From NCBI RefSeq assembly GCF_000802185.1, contig NZ_KN676113.1, positions 2,479,001 to 2,543,000 of the forward strand: DNA of 64,000 bases, in the 5' to 3' direction. The notes beneath the pieces were generated by a model, which saw only the letters and a program-made list of their open reading frames with translations, did no database searches and was not told where the DNA came from. Shown here one piece after another: positions 63,523 to 64,000 of the stretch. Origin of the DNA: Belnapia sp. F-4-1 (GTDB lineage: Bacteria; Pseudomonadota; Alphaproteobacteria; Acetobacterales; Acetobacteraceae). Numbering within the stretch: position 1 is the stretch's first letter; each line of letters starts with the position of its first letter. A program made the position numbers and the translations under genes.

Positions 63523-64000
63523 ATGACGATGCGTACCCTCGAATTTCGCCAGCGGAGCCACAACCGGTACTGGTGGTACCACTTGCAGGACAGCGACTAC
63601 GTCCCGCCCGTCTTCGGCGCCCTTTCCGAGCCGGAATGGGCACTGATGCAGGCCTGGTTCGCCGACACCGAGGCGAAATTCCCAAGCCCCGGCGAGATCT
63701 CCGTCCCCGGCCTCCCCCTGCTGAACGGCATCGTCGCCGGCAACGGCCTCGGCGCCGTCGTCCAGCTCGGCCACTATGTCGGCTACTCGACGCTGATGCT
63801 CGGCTTCGCCCTGCGCCGCATGGGCCGGCAGCGGGCGCTGTTCAGCATCGACATCGATGCCGGCGTCACCGCCTATACCCAGGCCTGGATCGACCGCGCC
63901 GGGCTCGGCGAGGTGGTGCGGCTGCATGTCGGCGACAGCAGCGACCCGGCGGCCGCGGCCGCCGCCGCGGAGTGGCTCCCCCCCCCCCCCCCCCCCCCCC
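63523..64000 (+). CDS. Class I SAM-dependent methyltransferase (3' partial)
   Basis: The frame starts MTMRTLEFRQRSHNRYWWYH and runs open to the window end (159 codons, the last several being the homopolymer). VVQLGHYVGYSTLMLGFALRR followed by LFSIDIDAGVTAYTQAWIDRAGLGEVVRLHVGD is the SAM-binding motif I and II pattern of small-molecule methyltransferases of the Methyltransf_24 type. It is 34 bases after the glycosyltransferase stop, so it probably modifies the same glycan. The terminal poly-proline codons from the C run should not be trusted. Confidence 0.75.
   Translation, partial: MTMRTLEFRQRSHNRYWWYHLQDSDYVPPVFGALSEPEWALMQAWFADTEAKFPSPGEISVPGLPLLNGIVAGNGLGAVVQLGHYVGYSTLMLGFALRRMGRQRALFSIDIDAGVTAYTQAWIDRAGLGEVVRLHVGDSSDPAAAAAAAEWLPPPPPPP
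63978..64000. other. Terminal homopolymer, probable contig-end artefact
   Basis: The last 23 bases are all C. They fall inside the methyltransferase gene, where such a run is not expected. Poly-G/poly-C ends are a known artefact of two-colour short-read sequencing and assembly. Confidence 0.75.

Overview
The window is very GC-rich DNA with proteobacterial codon use. Hopanoid genes (hpnA, hpnB, squalene-hopene cyclase), many substrate-binding proteins without permeases, a class Ia ribonucleotide reductase of alphaproteobacterial type and many PAS/HWE histidine kinases suggest an alphaproteobacterium, most likely an Acetobacteraceae member of the Roseomonas kind. That placement is inference. 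No rRNA, tRNA, CRISPR array or phage was seen. The last 23 bases are all C and cut the final gene, so the window probably stops at a contig end.

Region 1 (1-8.5 kb) is catabolic: a partial LivK-type binding protein; a Baeyer-Villiger-type monooxygenase with a short-chain dehydrogenase; a four-carbon acid sugar kinase overlapping a PdxA-like dehydrogenase, headed by the stump of an IclR-type regulator; then a flavin monooxygenase of the NtaA/DszA family coupled to a Bug-type binding protein. Region 2 (8.7-13.1 kb) is hopanoid synthesis. Region 3 (13.4-22 kb) holds a TauD/TfdA dioxygenase, two AapJ-like and one DppA-like binding proteins, an M20 deacylase, and an aminotransferase operon divergent from a GntR regulator, with three palindromes between them.

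Region 4 (22-31.6 kb) has a large hybrid histidine kinase and then nrdA and nrdB. Each nrd gene is preceded by two NrdR-like boxes exactly 32 bp apart, and an HWE-family kinase gene sits between them. Region 5 (31.6-53.1 kb) is an accessory zone of insertion-sequence remnants, pseudogenes and signalling genes: a degenerate resolvase overlapping a GAF/PAS hybrid kinase, two response regulators overlapping tail to tail, a frameshifted epoxide-hydrolase remnant, a TetR regulator, a ZnuD-like TonB receptor behind a Zur-like box, a 1328-residue hybrid kinase with a 15-base G/C run in its reading frame, a frameshifted GGDEF-EAL gene, and two phosphatase or beta-propeller genes without N-terminal signal peptides.

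Region 6 (53.2-56.7 kb) encodes a TakP-like TRAP binding protein, a phthalate-dioxygenase-reductase-type reductase, a MOSC protein and an XRE-cupin regulator. The same operator-like motif, TGGAGnnnnTTCCATCA, lies before the TRAP gene and before the MOSC-reductase pair, which suggests one small regulon. Region 7 (57.3 kb to the end) is the start of a surface-polysaccharide operon: a 1371-residue protein with tandem repeats, a HAD domain and a glycosyltransferase domain, a TPR/GT2 glycosyltransferase, and a truncated methyltransferase.
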